A stretch of DNA of 64,000 nucleotides. Source: Candidatus Heimdallarchaeota archaeon. Lineage in GTDB: Archaea > Asgardarchaeota > Heimdallarchaeia > Hodarchaeales > Hodarchaeaceae. The stretch is from positions 208,930-272,929 of the forward strand of contig RDOB01000003.1 of the NCBI GenBank assembly GCA_011364965.1. The letters are read 5' to 3'. Of this stretch, positions 27,528-36,631 are shown piece by piece. Each line of letters begins with the position of its first letter. Position 1 is the first letter of the stretch. The translations under genes and the position numbers were made by a program. The notes beneath the pieces were generated by a model. That model ran no database searches and was not told the origin of the DNA. It worked only from the letters and a program-made list of their open reading frames with translations.

Positions 27528-28012
27528 TTACTTCCTAAATACTTTTTTGATTTCTTTTAGAGGTACATCAAACACTTCATTATGGGGGGGGAGGGGTTCA
27601 GAATAAAAAAACTCTGGCAATCTATCATGAGCTTTGGTAAATCCTACTCTTTTATTAAACTCAAGTTTCTTCTTTAATATCTTCATTCCATAAGATACTG
27701 GATCTAATTCTTCTAGTTCTAACATCGCTTTCCCATTGTCAATCATTCCTTCCATTGCAGATGGTATATCTAGGAGTGCATATACAGTAAAGAAGCAATA
27801 TCCTATAGAATCAAGAAAAGCAGTAAAGGCCTGATACTGGGAGCATTTGTATCGTAATAAAACCAGGAGCAGCAATAAATTTATTATTAGGTCCCAAAGG
27901 TTCACACAAAAGGATCTACTTCATCTACAATTATTGTAGATGTTAATCCTCTTCCCCCTAAGTGTATATATTCTTCGGGTAATTCTTCCCAATTTACAGT
28001 TAGTTTTGTCAT
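27528..28012 (-). pseudogene. Aldehyde ferredoxin oxidoreductase, internally deleted remnant
   Basis: The first 38 codons from ATG 28012 read MTKLTVNWEELPEEYIHLGG then RGLTSTIIVDEVDPFV, the N-terminal domain of AOR. A one-base shift gives EPLGPNNKFIAAPG, the next part. The sequence then jumps to KCSQYQAFTAFLDSIGYCFF and ends with EFNKRVGFTKAHDRLPEFFY and SEPLPPHNEVFDVPLKEI, the C-terminal end of AOR. An intact AOR has about 600 residues; more than 400 from the middle, including most tungstopterin and FeS ligands, are gone. Two frameshifts and a deletion make it dead. Confidence 0.8.
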
Positions 28013-28144
28013 ATTTACCCTTACGATCTGATTCAAGTCATAATACCTCTATAAAATGAGCTATGGTTCATGAGCTGTGAGTATCCAAATATCTTCAGTA
28101 ATTTAAACAACATATTATCTATTGGAGAGGAAAAAGAGTAGATC

Positions 28145-28822
28145 TCAAGGTTCAATTATTAATTCTTCTAATTTTGTGATTACTTGTACATAAATCTCGT
28201 CGATATCAGGAAAATCAAATTTCGCGTTTTCTCTTTTAATTAGGATAAACGGAATATAACTCCGCAATGACGCGTATAAATCTGATGGAGAATCACCGAT
28301 ATAAATAACGTCGTCTTTAGATAAATTTAACTTCTTCAAAGTGATTTCCAACCCACTAGGGTGCGGTTTCGGCTCAATCATCTCTTCTAATCCAGTTAAA
28401 CATTCAAAATAGTCAGTCAAATTAAATGTTGCCAATATTTTTGAGGCTACATATGATTTGTTATTAGTTACGACAGCTAACCTAAATCCATATTTTTTTA
28501 ATAAGATCAGTACCCTATGAACGTTTGGGAAAAGGGATACATTTAAAGTAATTTTATCAACAAAATAATTATCTATTAGTTTTGTTAACCGATCTTTTTC
28601 CCTAGCATTGAATTCTAAGGAAGGGAATAAGCAAAGTAATTGACCTTCAGTTGAGAATGCAACGATTTTTTCAATAATAGATGGAGCGGGGATTTCATAT
28701 TTTTCCCTTCTAAGAATCTCTTGGAGTGCAATTATCCACCCTTTTGTACTATCTACGAAAACTCCATCCAAGTCGAAAATAATTGCTTTCAGTGATTTTC
28801 TATGCTGCAAAGGACCTTTCAT
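28145..28822 (-). CDS. HAD-superfamily phosphatase
   Basis: 225 residues. Mg-dependent phosphatase of the phosphoglycolate-phosphatase/beta-phosphoglucomutase subgroup. Motif I is FDLDGVFVDST (nucleophile Asp and general acid Asp), motif II is AVVTNN, the lysine is in MIEPKPHPSGLEI and motif IV is VIYIGDSPSDL. A helical cap follows motif I. Substrate not readable, but its place at the edge of the PTS sugar island suggests a sugar phosphate. It is 31 bases downstream of the BtpA-like gene on the same strand. Confidence 0.85.
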   Translation of the reverse strand: MKGPLQHRKSLKAIIFDLDGVFVDSTKGWIIALQEILRREKYEIPAPSIIEKIVAFSTEGQLLCLFPSLEFNAREKDRLTKLIDNYFVDKITLNVSLFPNVHRVLILLKKYGFRLAVVTNNKSYVASKILATFNLTDYFECLTGLEEMIEPKPHPSGLEITLKKLNLSKDDVIYIGDSPSDLYASLRSYIPFILIKRENAKFDFPDIDEIYVQVITKLEELIIEP

Positions 28823-28853
28823 TGGAAATCAAGAATAGGAATGATAATAGGAA

Positions 28854-29672
28854 TTAACGAACTTGCTGTACTGCTTCCATGAATTCCCTAACACGTTTAA
28901 TATCGACGTTTTTCCAAGTATCACCATTGAATTTCAAGCTCGTACCGACAATAACTCCATCTGCTACCTCGAGCTGTTTTATAATATTATCTTTTCTCGC
29001 GCCTGTGTTCACAATTACTGCCGCGCCTAATGAATTTGCTTTTACGGTTTTTAGCTCATCAAGTTTAGCTTCCATGCCAGTCATGGGTCCTGAAACACAA
29101 AGTGCATCGGCAATACCAACAAATACCGCTCCTTTGGCAATCAATGCTAATGAGCGTTGATCCAAAGGATGAGCGAATTCTGCATTCACAATACCAAAGA
29201 TTTTGATATCATTTGCTCCGATAGCCTTCCTATATCGTAACGTTTCAGCACCTGGAGCGTTCAAGAACCCCATATCCCCTGCAAATGCCCCAGTAAATAC
29301 TCCCCTTACAAATTTTGCTCCAGTGGCTTTAGCTACTGCTAATGCTGAAATAGGATCCCACATTATGTCAATACCGTATGGGATTGATATTTCAGATTTT
29401 AATTCCCCAATTACTGCAGCCATGGATGCAACAACTACTTGGTTTACTCCAGTTGCATAAGGACGATCCCCTTCATTGCAGAAGAGAAGGCCGTCAATCC
29501 CTCCTTCTTGCAAAGCTAATAAGTCTTGTTTGGCACTGGAAAATATTTTTCCCATTCCTTCTTCTTCGTTGAACTCAGGTGTATAGGGAAGAGGAGGAAA
29601 ATGAACCATCCCAATCACAGGTTTTTTTACATTAAAAATTTCATCTAAACATGTCATTTCTAAACCCTTCAT
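28854..29672 (-). CDS. BtpA/SgcQ family protein
   Basis: 272 residues, TIM-barrel-like, cytosolic. The family is recognised from KPVIGMVHFPPLPYTPEF, GIDGLLFCNEGDRPY, IPYGIDIMWDPISALAVAKA, FVRGVFTGAFAGDMG and the ending VADGVIVGTSLKFNGDTWKN. In E. coli the homologue SgcQ belongs to a PTS operon (sgc) with galactitol-like EII proteins; another member, BtpA, was linked to photosystem I in cyanobacteria. Its exact reaction is not known. Here too it stands beside PTS genes and a HAD phosphatase, so a role in the same sugar pathway is likely. A second ATG at 29657 is a possible start. Confidence 0.87.
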   Translation of the reverse strand: MKGLEMTCLDEIFNVKKPVIGMVHFPPLPYTPEFNEEEGMGKIFSSAKQDLLALQEGGIDGLLFCNEGDRPYATGVNQVVVASMAAVIGELKSEISIPYGIDIMWDPISALAVAKATGAKFVRGVFTGAFAGDMGFLNAPGAETLRYRKAIGANDIKIFGIVNAEFAHPLDQRSLALIAKGAVFVGIADALCVSGPMTGMEAKLDELKTVKANSLGAAVIVNTGARKDNIIKQLEVADGVIVGTSLKFNGDTWKNVDIKRVREFMEAVQQVR

Positions 29673-29923
29673 ATCATAATACTATTTTCTATCTTAATTT
29701 AAATGATGTTAGATTTCTCATAACTTTAAAGAAAAAAAATAAAATATTCTCCAACAGAAATAACGCAAAGTTCCAAACATTTAGAACTCTCTGTTCTTTT
29801 TCAAAGGAGAGGTTTTTTATAGAATAAAAACTGCTATACTCATATAAATTCAGATCTGAAGTCTTTTAAGAAATCAAAAATCAAATTCATCACCTAGAAG
29901 TATGAAATACCCAGGGAATTATA

Positions 29924-30349
29924 ATGCAAGAAACTGAATTTAAAACTAAATATATATCTGTTAAAACTCTTAATGCAGGGGAATATTACGATGTAACTGA
30001 TGAACTTAGCACATTCGTAAAGGAAAGTGGCATACAGAAAGGTATACTTATAGCTTATAGTTTGCATACTACAACTGGATTGGTTGTAAATGAAGGTTCT
30101 GATCCTGGGGTAGGAAAAGATGTTTCTCAAGTTTTATGGGAACTTATACCTGAAACAAGACAATGGAATCACACAGAAGAAAGCCCTCTGGATTCAGCTG
30201 CGCATGTGAAAGCTCAAATGATAGGAAATTCAATAATTCTAGGAATTGATCAGTCAAGGTTAATACTTGGAACTTGGCAAAGAGTATATTTCATCGAATA
30301 TATTGAAGCCAGAGAGAGAAAAGTCTTTGTAATAATCTTTGGAAAATGA
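29924..30349 (+). CDS. YjbQ family protein (UPF0047)
   Basis: 141 residues. Family first described as having secondary thiamine-phosphate synthase activity. Typical blocks are present: GILIAYSLHTTTGLVVNEGS (with the conserved histidine), then DPGVGKDVSQ, WNHTEESPLDSAAHVKAQMI and GNSIILGIDQSRLILGTWQR. Full length. Soluble. Stands alone on the plus strand before the PTS genes. The biological role in this cell is uncertain because the thiamine activity is weak in the studied examples. Confidence 0.88.
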   Translation: MQETEFKTKYISVKTLNAGEYYDVTDELSTFVKESGIQKGILIAYSLHTTTGLVVNEGSDPGVGKDVSQVLWELIPETRQWNHTEESPLDSAAHVKAQMIGNSIILGIDQSRLILGTWQRVYFIEYIEARERKVFVIIFGK

Positions 30350-30354
30350 GAAAA

Positions 30355-30367
30355 GAGAGTTTCTCTC
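30355..30367 (+). terminator. Small hairpin after the YjbQ gene
   Basis: GAGAG-TTT-CTCTC is a perfect 5-base-pair hairpin starting 5 bases after the stop codon of the YjbQ gene, followed by an A-rich stretch. It may mark the transcript end. It lacks a T run, so this is weak. Confidence 0.25.
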
Positions 30368-30564
30368 CAAAAATATTTGATACGAACAATATCAGAATAA
30401 CCTCTAACAAACTTTACCCATATTTGATATCTAAGTTTTAATAAATAGCTGAATATTCTACTTCTTATTGTTAAATCTGGGAAAATCATGTCAGAATACG
30501 TGCGCTTGTGAATTAACTAATCAATTTTCCTAAATATATTTGAAAAAAAAGAAGGAAAAACCAA

Positions 30565-31011
30565 ATGGACATTTTTGTACTGAAATCTAAAGCTAAGAAT
30601 AAGCGTGAAATAGTACATGAATTATTTTCATTACTCTTTGAAAGTGGATATGTAAAGGAAACCTATGAAGAGGCAATTCATAAGCGCGAACTTGAATTTC
30701 CAACAGCTTTAGAGCTTCAGGGATCATTTAACGTTGCAATTCCGCATGCAGAGACGGAATACGTTAACAAACCAGCTATCGCATTTGGAATCCTAGAGAA
30801 TTCGATAGAATGGGAAAGCATGGAAGACCCCGATGTATTAATCCCCGTACATCTAGTGTTTTTGCTAGCAATTAAAGTTCCTGAACTTGTTGTACCCAAT
30901 CTTAAGGCTTTGTCAGATAAGATTTTCAGTAAACCAGATATTGTTGCTGAATTAAGGAATTCAAACGATTTTGACCGAACAAGAAAAACTCTTGTAGGTT
31001 TATTAACTTAA
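30565..31011 (+). CDS. PTS EIIA component, fructose/galactitol type
   Basis: 148 residues. Accepts phosphate from HPr on a histidine and passes it to EIIB. The active histidine is in GSFNVAIPHAETEYVNKPAI (about residue 60), the IPH context typical of the PTS EIIA type-2 family. Length is right for a single-domain GatA/SgcA-like protein. Followed by HPr after 34 bases and EI; the matching EIIB and EIIC lie 5 kb away on the other strand. Together they make a complete PTS chain. Confidence 0.9.
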   Translation: MDIFVLKSKAKNKREIVHELFSLLFESGYVKETYEEAIHKRELEFPTALELQGSFNVAIPHAETEYVNKPAIAFGILENSIEWESMEDPDVLIPVHLVFLLAIKVPELVVPNLKALSDKIFSKPDIVAELRNSNDFDRTRKTLVGLLT

Positions 31012-31045
31012 AAACCATCAAAGAAAAAAGATTGGAGTCATAATC

Positions 31046-31318
31046 ATGCCTAAGGTTCAATTCACTGCGATTTTAAAAAACCGAGTAGGGTTACACGCGC
31101 GACCTGCCGCGCTTTTCGTTAGAACCTCCAAAAAGTATCAATGTGAAATTTTTGTAGAAAAAGAGGGCAACAGGGTTGACGCAAAAAAAATCCTGGGGGT
31201 TCTAGGGCTAGGAGCAAATAAAGACGACAAAATAACAGTCTATCTCGATGGACAAGATGCATTAGATGCCAAAGAAGTTCTACTCGAGATGATCGAAAAC
31301 AAATTTGGCGAAGAATGA
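31046..31318 (+). CDS. ptsH: PTS phosphocarrier protein HPr
   Basis: 90 residues. Small phosphocarrier between EI and EIIA. The active histidine is in RVGLHARPAALFV (about residue 17). The second half has RVDAKKILGVLGLGANKDDK, where bacterial HPr proteins controlled by HPr kinase have a serine at the position that is the second lysine of AKK here. So regulation by serine phosphorylation looks absent. Its stop overlaps the EI start by 4 bases (ATGA), so both are translated together. Confidence 0.94.
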   Translation: MPKVQFTAILKNRVGLHARPAALFVRTSKKYQCEIFVEKEGNRVDAKKILGVLGLGANKDDKITVYLDGQDALDAKEVLLEMIENKFGEE

Positions 31319-33063
31319 GTTGTAAGAGAATGAAAATAGTAGTTGGTATTCCTGCTTCTGAAGGGATAGCGATAGGTAAAGCACTTGTATATGAGCGGGA
31401 ATCCAATAATGAAATCGATACTTTACAACTTAGCTCTTTAACTCCAAATGATGCAATAAAACGATTTCAGGAAGCAATATCTATTTCAATCAGTCGGTTA
31501 GGAAAATTAGCTCGAAAAACTGAAGTTGAAATTGGTCCAAATGAAGCTGCAATATTTGATGCACAAATTCTAATATGTGAAGATGATGATTTTCAGCAAA
31601 GTGTGATTAAAAAAATCAATCAAGGAATTCCGATTGACAAAGCAATATGGATTGTTGTCGATTTCTATATTTCAAAATTCGCGGAGATGGACAACGATTA
31701 TTTTAAAGAACGTGCACTTGATATTCAAGATGTAGGAAATCAAATCATAAAAGCACTAACAGGTAGTAACCCCAACGCGTTAATGGAATTAACGGAAAAG
31801 AAAATCATTGTATCACGAGTTTTGACACCATCTGATACAGTAGAATTGCCAAAAAAATATGTTTTAGGATTTCTAACAGAATTTGGAGGACCTACCTCTC
31901 ATGTTGCAATTATTGCACGAGCTCTTAATGTACCCGCTGTTATCGGTATCCCAGAGCTTACACACCAGATTTCTCAAGGAGATTTATTAATCATAGATGG
32001 AACAAATGGTCACGTAATAATTAATCCTGATACTAAAACCCTTGGAAAATATGCAGTTCAACAAAAAAAGATGGTTCAAAACCAGCAGGAGCTTCAAAAA
32101 TTTGCTAAAATTCAAGCCAAAACTCAAGATGGAAAATTAATAAAGATTCAAGCGAATATTGGTTCAGTAGATGAGGTATATCGTGCAATGGATCATGGTG
32201 CTGATGGTATAGGGCTATTAAGAACGGAATTTCTGTATCTAGAAAAAAAAGACTTACCGACGGAAAACGAATTATTTGATACCTTTAAAGAAATATTAAG
32301 CGCGATGCGTGAGAAAGCAGTAATCCTTCGAACCCTTGATATCGGGGGAGATAAAGATATCCCTAGTTTAGTTTTGCCAAAGGAAGAAAATCCTTTTCTA
32401 GGATTACGGGGAAGTAGGTTTATTTCAGATGCTCAGTTGAGACGAATAATAATAACTCAAGTGAGAGCTGCATTAAGAGCGTCATCATTTGGAAATTTAA
32501 AGATCATGTTTCCAATGGTTAGTACTCTGAAGGAAGTTTTAGATTTAAATACTCTCGTGAATGAATGTCGATCAGATTTACTTGCTAATGGATATAACAT
32601 TGCCACGTCTGTAGAAATAGGGATAATGGTTGAAGTTCCTTCCATTGCATTATGCGCAGAAGCAGTAGCGCCATATGTAGACTTCTTCAGTATAGGTACA
32701 AATGATCTTACTCAATATGTCCTTGCTGCTGATCGTACCAATGAAACCATTGCATACCTTTACGATCATTTTCATCCATCTGTTTTTCGGTTAATCCAAA
32801 TTGTAGTTAATGCTGCTCACAAATATGGAAAATGGGTTGGAATATGTGGAGAATTGGCAAGTGAATCATTAGCTACTCCAATATTATTGGGTTTAGGTAT
32901 TGATGAACTTTCTATGAATATTAATTCGATTCCGAAAATAAAAAGGCAAGTCACACGTCAATCTATGAATAAATCCAAAGAAATTTTGAAAACAGTATTA
33001 GATTTACCAACTTCAAAAGATGTGAGGAAATTTTTATCACAAAACTCTATTAATGACATATAA
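31315..33063 (+). CDS. ptsI: PTS enzyme I (PEP-protein phosphotransferase)
   Basis: 582 residues, full length. Takes phosphate from phosphoenolpyruvate and gives it to HPr. N-terminal domain with the active histidine in EFGGPTSHVAIIARALNVPA (about 190). The PEP-binding barrel has IGLLRTEFLYL, LRTLDIGGDKDIP, ENPFLGLRGSRF, SIGTNDLTQYVLAADRTNE and the acid-base cysteine in VGICGELASE. All key residues are intact. ATG overlaps the HPr stop by 4 bases; a second ATG at 31330 gives the more usual start MKIVVGIPASEGIAIG. Confidence 0.95.
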   Translation: MSCKRMKIVVGIPASEGIAIGKALVYERESNNEIDTLQLSSLTPNDAIKRFQEAISISISRLGKLARKTEVEIGPNEAAIFDAQILICEDDDFQQSVIKKINQGIPIDKAIWIVVDFYISKFAEMDNDYFKERALDIQDVGNQIIKALTGSNPNALMELTEKKIIVSRVLTPSDTVELPKKYVLGFLTEFGGPTSHVAIIARALNVPAVIGIPELTHQISQGDLLIIDGTNGHVIINPDTKTLGKYAVQQKKMVQNQQELQKFAKIQAKTQDGKLIKIQANIGSVDEVYRAMDHGADGIGLLRTEFLYLEKKDLPTENELFDTFKEILSAMREKAVILRTLDIGGDKDIPSLVLPKEENPFLGLRGSRFISDAQLRRIIITQVRAALRASSFGNLKIMFPMVSTLKEVLDLNTLVNECRSDLLANGYNIATSVEIGIMVEVPSIALCAEAVAPYVDFFSIGTNDLTQYVLAADRTNETIAYLYDHFHPSVFRLIQIVVNAAHKYGKWVGICGELASESLATPILLGLGIDELSMNINSIPKIKRQVTRQSMNKSKEILKTVLDLPTSKDVRKFLSQNSINDI

Positions 33064-33075
33064 TATTCTCAGTTT

Positions 33076-34146
33076 TTATACAGCTTCTCTTTCTTTTTTC
33101 CTCTCAAGGGCAGCTTTCTCTTTATAGTAAGTTCTCCAAGAAAGAGCCTCAAGTTCTTCCGCGACTTGGGATGTCTCCCATAATTTTTCGAATTTGTCTA
33201 AAGCCCGCGCTCTTTCATTTTTTCCTGTTAATTTAACTAAATTGACTGGACTGGAAAGATCGATTTCTTCTAATATGTGATCTGTAACCCAAACATCATT
33301 ATCATCCAAAATAATAAAAGTTTGTTTGATTAATCCTGCTTCTGCTTTTCTAACTAAGATATCAACCCCGATACGCCTCCAATCTGCACATCTTTTTAAA
33401 TAACTCTTAAAATCACCTGCTATTTGACTTGCAATAATTTTAATGGCTGGTTTGCCTCCCTGAAAACCTCTCAAACCATCATAAAAGCCTAGTCGCCCTA
33501 TAGAGGTCATAATGGATACTTTCGTGGCAGGAGTCATCAATGTATGAGGAGTTGAATACATTAATTGATAACCAGAACTTCTCCTTCCCATTAGACGTAA
33601 ACCTCGGTAGTCATCATGGATTAGTTGAAATGGATACTCTTTTGGATTAAATTCGCCATTAAGTGCTAAAGGTAATAATTGTTGAATCAAATCGTCAGCT
33701 ACATCCTTAAAATTCTTTAATTGCCCTTTATTCTCGTCAATATATTCATGATTCATGTTGCGATGAAAATACATTATCGAGCCAGCAATTATAATGAAAA
33801 TTAATATTGGAAAGATGAAGAATGGATTTGCTAGCAATTCATCAGCCCAATCAAACATATTCCAGAATGAAGAAAGAAGGATAAAAACAAAGAAAATGAA
33901 GACTGCAATTGCTAAAGACTGAGTTGGAGAGATGATTCTATCTAGAAGGGGAAAATGACCGGGTGGATTAAGGTTATCGACTGTTTTTAAGGTTTGTTTG
34001 ACCTCAATTGGAAAATAATTTTCTCCACTGGTAGCTAACGCATTTATTTCCTTCTCTGTAGGAAAATGTTTCCGCCATTTATCTAATAAATAGATGAATT
34101 TAATAATATCTTCGTGTGATTTTGATTCAAATGTCATAATTGGCAC
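33076..34146 (-). CDS. Uncharacterised two-helix membrane protein
   Basis: 356 residues, no family recognised. Two membrane helices lie close together (about 79-100, SLAIAVFIFFVFILLSSFW, and about 107-128, FFIFPILIFIIIAGSIMYF), so most of the protein, both the N-terminal 75 and the C-terminal 220 residues, is cytosolic. The C-terminal part has mixed strands and helices (RLMGRRSSGYQLMYSTPHTL, DILVRKAEAGLIKQTFIILD) and a highly charged helical end. It sits between the two halves of the PTS island, convergent with EI. Any link to sugar uptake is only from position. Confidence 0.6.
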   Translation of the reverse strand: MPIMTFESKSHEDIIKFIYLLDKWRKHFPTEKEINALATSGENYFPIEVKQTLKTVDNLNPPGHFPLLDRIISPTQSLAIAVFIFFVFILLSSFWNMFDWADELLANPFFIFPILIFIIIAGSIMYFHRNMNHEYIDENKGQLKNFKDVADDLIQQLLPLALNGEFNPKEYPFQLIHDDYRGLRLMGRRSSGYQLMYSTPHTLMTPATKVSIMTSIGRLGFYDGLRGFQGGKPAIKIIASQIAGDFKSYLKRCADWRRIGVDILVRKAEAGLIKQTFIILDDNDVWVTDHILEEIDLSSPVNLVKLTGKNERARALDKFEKLWETSQVAEELEALSWRTYYKEKAALERKKEREAV

Positions 34147-34196
34147 ATCAAGGACTTTAATAAGAGAAGAATTCTATCCAAGGTCAAAGGCCTGTC

Positions 34197-35273
34197 TTAG
34201 CTATTAGGATGGATTATTGTACGTATACTTTTTAATTCAGCGATTTCTTGAAATCCAACTTCCAGTTCTTCTAAAGGTCGAACCTTTGTTATAAGTTTAC
34301 TCACATCGATCCGTTTATTTGCAATCAGGTGTCCAGCTTTGTAATAATCGCTAAGAGACCCATAACCAAAGGATCCTGTGAGTATAATTTCTTTATAATG
34401 TAAATCTCGCGGATCTATTTCTATTTTTACTCCCTTAGGAAAGCCTGCAAAGGAAATAAACCTCCCATGAGGAGCTAACATTTTTATCCCTTGCTCAGCT
34501 GCTTTTGCATTGCCAGTAGTATCAAAGACAACATCTACTCCGTCTTCAGTGATATCAAAAATGAACTTAAGTGGATCAGATTCTTGAACATTGAGGACAT
34601 CAGAAGCTCCAAGCTTTTTTGCTATTTCAAGACGTTCATCTATCATCCCAGTAACTGTTATCCTATTAACCCCATAAACGTTGGCAAGTTGGATATGCAG
34701 TAATCCAATTCTCCCTTCACCTAAAATCACAATATTATCCGTAATTTTCACTTTTCCCTGCTCAAAACTTCGTATTACACATGCAAAGGGTTCAATGAAG
34801 GTTGCTTCATCATAACCTATTGATTCCTCTAATGGTATTAAATTCCAAGTCGGGACTCTAACAAATTGAGCAAAAGCACCATTGATCGGTTCGATTTCCT
34901 CCGTACCGTAACCAATGACAGATAATTGTGTACATAAATTAAATTTCGACTGCACACAATATTTGCATTGAAAACAAGGCATATCAGGGTTAGCACTAAC
35001 TCTATCGCCTATTTTGTACCCCTTAACTTTTTCACCTAGGGAAACAATTGACCCAGAAAATTCATGTCCAAGAATGATGGGAAAAGAACAAGAAGACACT
35101 CCAGTATATTTCTTAACATCAGTAGCACAAATTCCAACAGATTCTACTTTAATTAATACTTCATTATAAGAAGGACGAGGTGTATCCACTCTTTCAATTC
35201 TTACATCTTTAGGTCCATAAATTAGACCTGCTTTCATTTGATCAGGGATCATCCAAATCACATTCAGACTCAT
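34197..35273 (-). CDS. Zinc-dependent alcohol/polyol-phosphate dehydrogenase
   Basis: 358 residues, medium-chain dehydrogenase family. Catalytic zinc ligands are in GICATDVKKYTG (Cys) and LGHEFSG (His-Glu). The structural zinc site is CFQCKYCVQSKFNLC (four Cys). The NAD(P) fold begins at NIVILGEGRIGLLHIQLA with a GEGRIG motif. It resembles sorbitol or galactitol-1-phosphate dehydrogenases. Its start overlaps the stop of the class II aldolase by 4 bases (ATGA), which supports the 35273 start although MKAGLIYGPKDV at 35237 looks like the usual N terminus. Likely oxidises the phosphorylated polyol made by the PTS. Confidence 0.85.
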   Translation of the reverse strand: MSLNVIWMIPDQMKAGLIYGPKDVRIERVDTPRPSYNEVLIKVESVGICATDVKKYTGVSSCSFPIILGHEFSGSIVSLGEKVKGYKIGDRVSANPDMPCFQCKYCVQSKFNLCTQLSVIGYGTEEIEPINGAFAQFVRVPTWNLIPLEESIGYDEATFIEPFACVIRSFEQGKVKITDNIVILGEGRIGLLHIQLANVYGVNRITVTGMIDERLEIAKKLGASDVLNVQESDPLKFIFDITEDGVDVVFDTTGNAKAAEQGIKMLAPHGRFISFAGFPKGVKIEIDPRDLHYKEIILTGSFGYGSLSDYYKAGHLIANKRIDVSKLITKVRPLEELEVGFQEIAELKSIRTIIHPNS

Positions 35274-35896
35274 TTAGAATTCTCGAGGACTTTCATCCAT
35301 AAAATTGTTCTTGCTGTAGTTTCTAATGATTCCAGAGCATAGAAAGTTTTCATAAGACTCTTTCCTGCGACTAGAACACCATGTTTTTCAAGCAAGCAGG
35401 CTATTGCGGGTTGATTCGGAGGAGGGTACAAACCTTTCTCAACTGATTTAAGGGTTTTTGCGGCAATCTCTGCTAAATCCTGAGTTCCAGGAACGCGATA
35501 AGGAGCGACTGGCACAAATCCGACTTCTTCTTCAGCAAAGGTTGTAGCTGCTTCGATTGCCATTCCCATGGTTGCAAAAACCATTGTATTAGGTGAATGC
35601 GCATGAATAACTGCATTAACGTCTTTTATGTCCCTATAAACTGTCAAATGCATTGGTGTTTCACTTGATGGACGATTTCCACGGGGTCCTTCAATAATCT
35701 CGCCCTTTTTGTTGATAATAATGAAATCTTTTCCCCGAATGTCACCAAAACAATAATCTGCAGGTTTTATTAAAAAAGTATCATTATCAAGTTTTACGCT
35801 AATATTTCCACCTGTACTATAGGTGAGTCCTTTTTCATAAATCTGTCGACAAACTCTAGCCATGTCCTGTTTAAGAGTTAATTGCTTTTTTGTCAT
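35270..35896 (-). CDS. Class II aldolase (fuculose/ribulose-phosphate aldolase type)
   Basis: 208 residues from the ATG at 35896; the frame is open to 36001, but the shorter form starts MTKKQLTLKQDMARVCRQIY like the family and has an AGGTGG site nearby. Zinc-dependent enzyme that splits a ketose-1-phosphate into dihydroxyacetone phosphate and an aldehyde. Zinc ligands are in VIHAHSPNT (HxH) and LEKHGVLV (His), and the catalytic acid is in NRPSSETPMHLTVY. The N-terminal TYSTGGNISVKL is the phosphate-binding block. Coupled to the dehydrogenase downstream by a 4-base overlap. Confidence 0.9.
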   Translation of the reverse strand: MTKKQLTLKQDMARVCRQIYEKGLTYSTGGNISVKLDNDTFLIKPADYCFGDIRGKDFIIINKKGEIIEGPRGNRPSSETPMHLTVYRDIKDVNAVIHAHSPNTMVFATMGMAIEAATTFAEEEVGFVPVAPYRVPGTQDLAEIAAKTLKSVEKGLYPPPNQPAIACLLEKHGVLVAGKSLMKTFYALESLETTARTILWMKVLENSK

Positions 35897-36083
35897 GGAA
35901 ATACCACCTATGGGGATTCTTTTGAATATATTGATTATCCGAAAAGATTCAGTGTAATAATATGAAAGTAATCTAACAGAAGTAACAGAACTAATCCTCA
36001 ATTACCTAATATTTATCCAGTTTGATCAAAGAATAGATTAAACAAGCTATAAATCAATTTTATAAGGAAATACTGAGTTAAAC

Positions 36084-36410
36084 TCATTCTCCCTGTAGAA
36101 CATTCAATATATCTTGTTCTAATTGCTCTTTATTCATACCAGAAAGAAATGGAATCGCATTAAGAATCGGAACGCCATTGATTGTCCTTTTTCCATCCTC
36201 TGTTGTTTCCCCAGAGACCTTGGTGCTAGATACTATAAGATCATATTTTTGAAAATTGGTTTTGGACTTTACCTCAAACGATTTACATTGATTTACATCA
36301 GCTGGGATTTTGTTCGCTTTACATAATTCTTTAACTTTTGTTGCGACAACAGTAGCAGTTGCGATTGCAGTTCCACAAGCGACCAATATTTTCTTAACCA
36401 TATAGATCAT
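36084..36410 (-). CDS. PTS EIIB component, galactitol type
   Basis: 108 residues. Carries phosphate on a cysteine between EIIA and the membrane EIIC. The P-loop-like KKILVACGTAIATATVVA contains the active cysteine about 9 residues after the likely start, as in GatB and SgcB. Two ATGs are possible (36410 and 36401); the second has a GAGG site about 9 bases before it and gives the normal N terminus MVKKILVACG. The gene follows EIIC by 220 bases on the same strand, with a terminator-like hairpin between. Confidence 0.88.
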   Translation of the reverse strand: MIYMVKKILVACGTAIATATVVATKVKELCKANKIPADVNQCKSFEVKSKTNFQKYDLIVSSTKVSGETTEDGKRTINGVPILNAIPFLSGMNKEQLEQDILNVLQGE

Positions 36411-36585
36411 TCCTCTTTATCGACTCTTTCATTCACGCATTCTTTGGAATAAATTAGTCCTTTTAATAACTATCAATGAAATATTCTGATCCAGTTTAGA
36501 CAAATATATTATTTTACTATAAAAAATATCCGTAACAAAAATTTGAATAGTTCTGCAGACTTCTCTAAACTTGGCTAGAAGAATT

Positions 36586-36620
36586 AAAAAAAAAGAGGGG
36601 AGGGGGAGCGTTTTTACGCT
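36586..36620 (-). terminator. Terminator after the EIIC gene
   Basis: On the minus strand, just after the EIIC stop at 36632, there is a perfect hairpin (AGCGT-AAAA-ACGCT, 36607-36620), then a C-rich run and then nine T (36586-36594). A T run after a hairpin is a good terminator for archaea. It would separate the EIIC transcript from the EIIB gene. Confidence 0.55.
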
Positions 36621-36631
36621 TGGATCAATTT

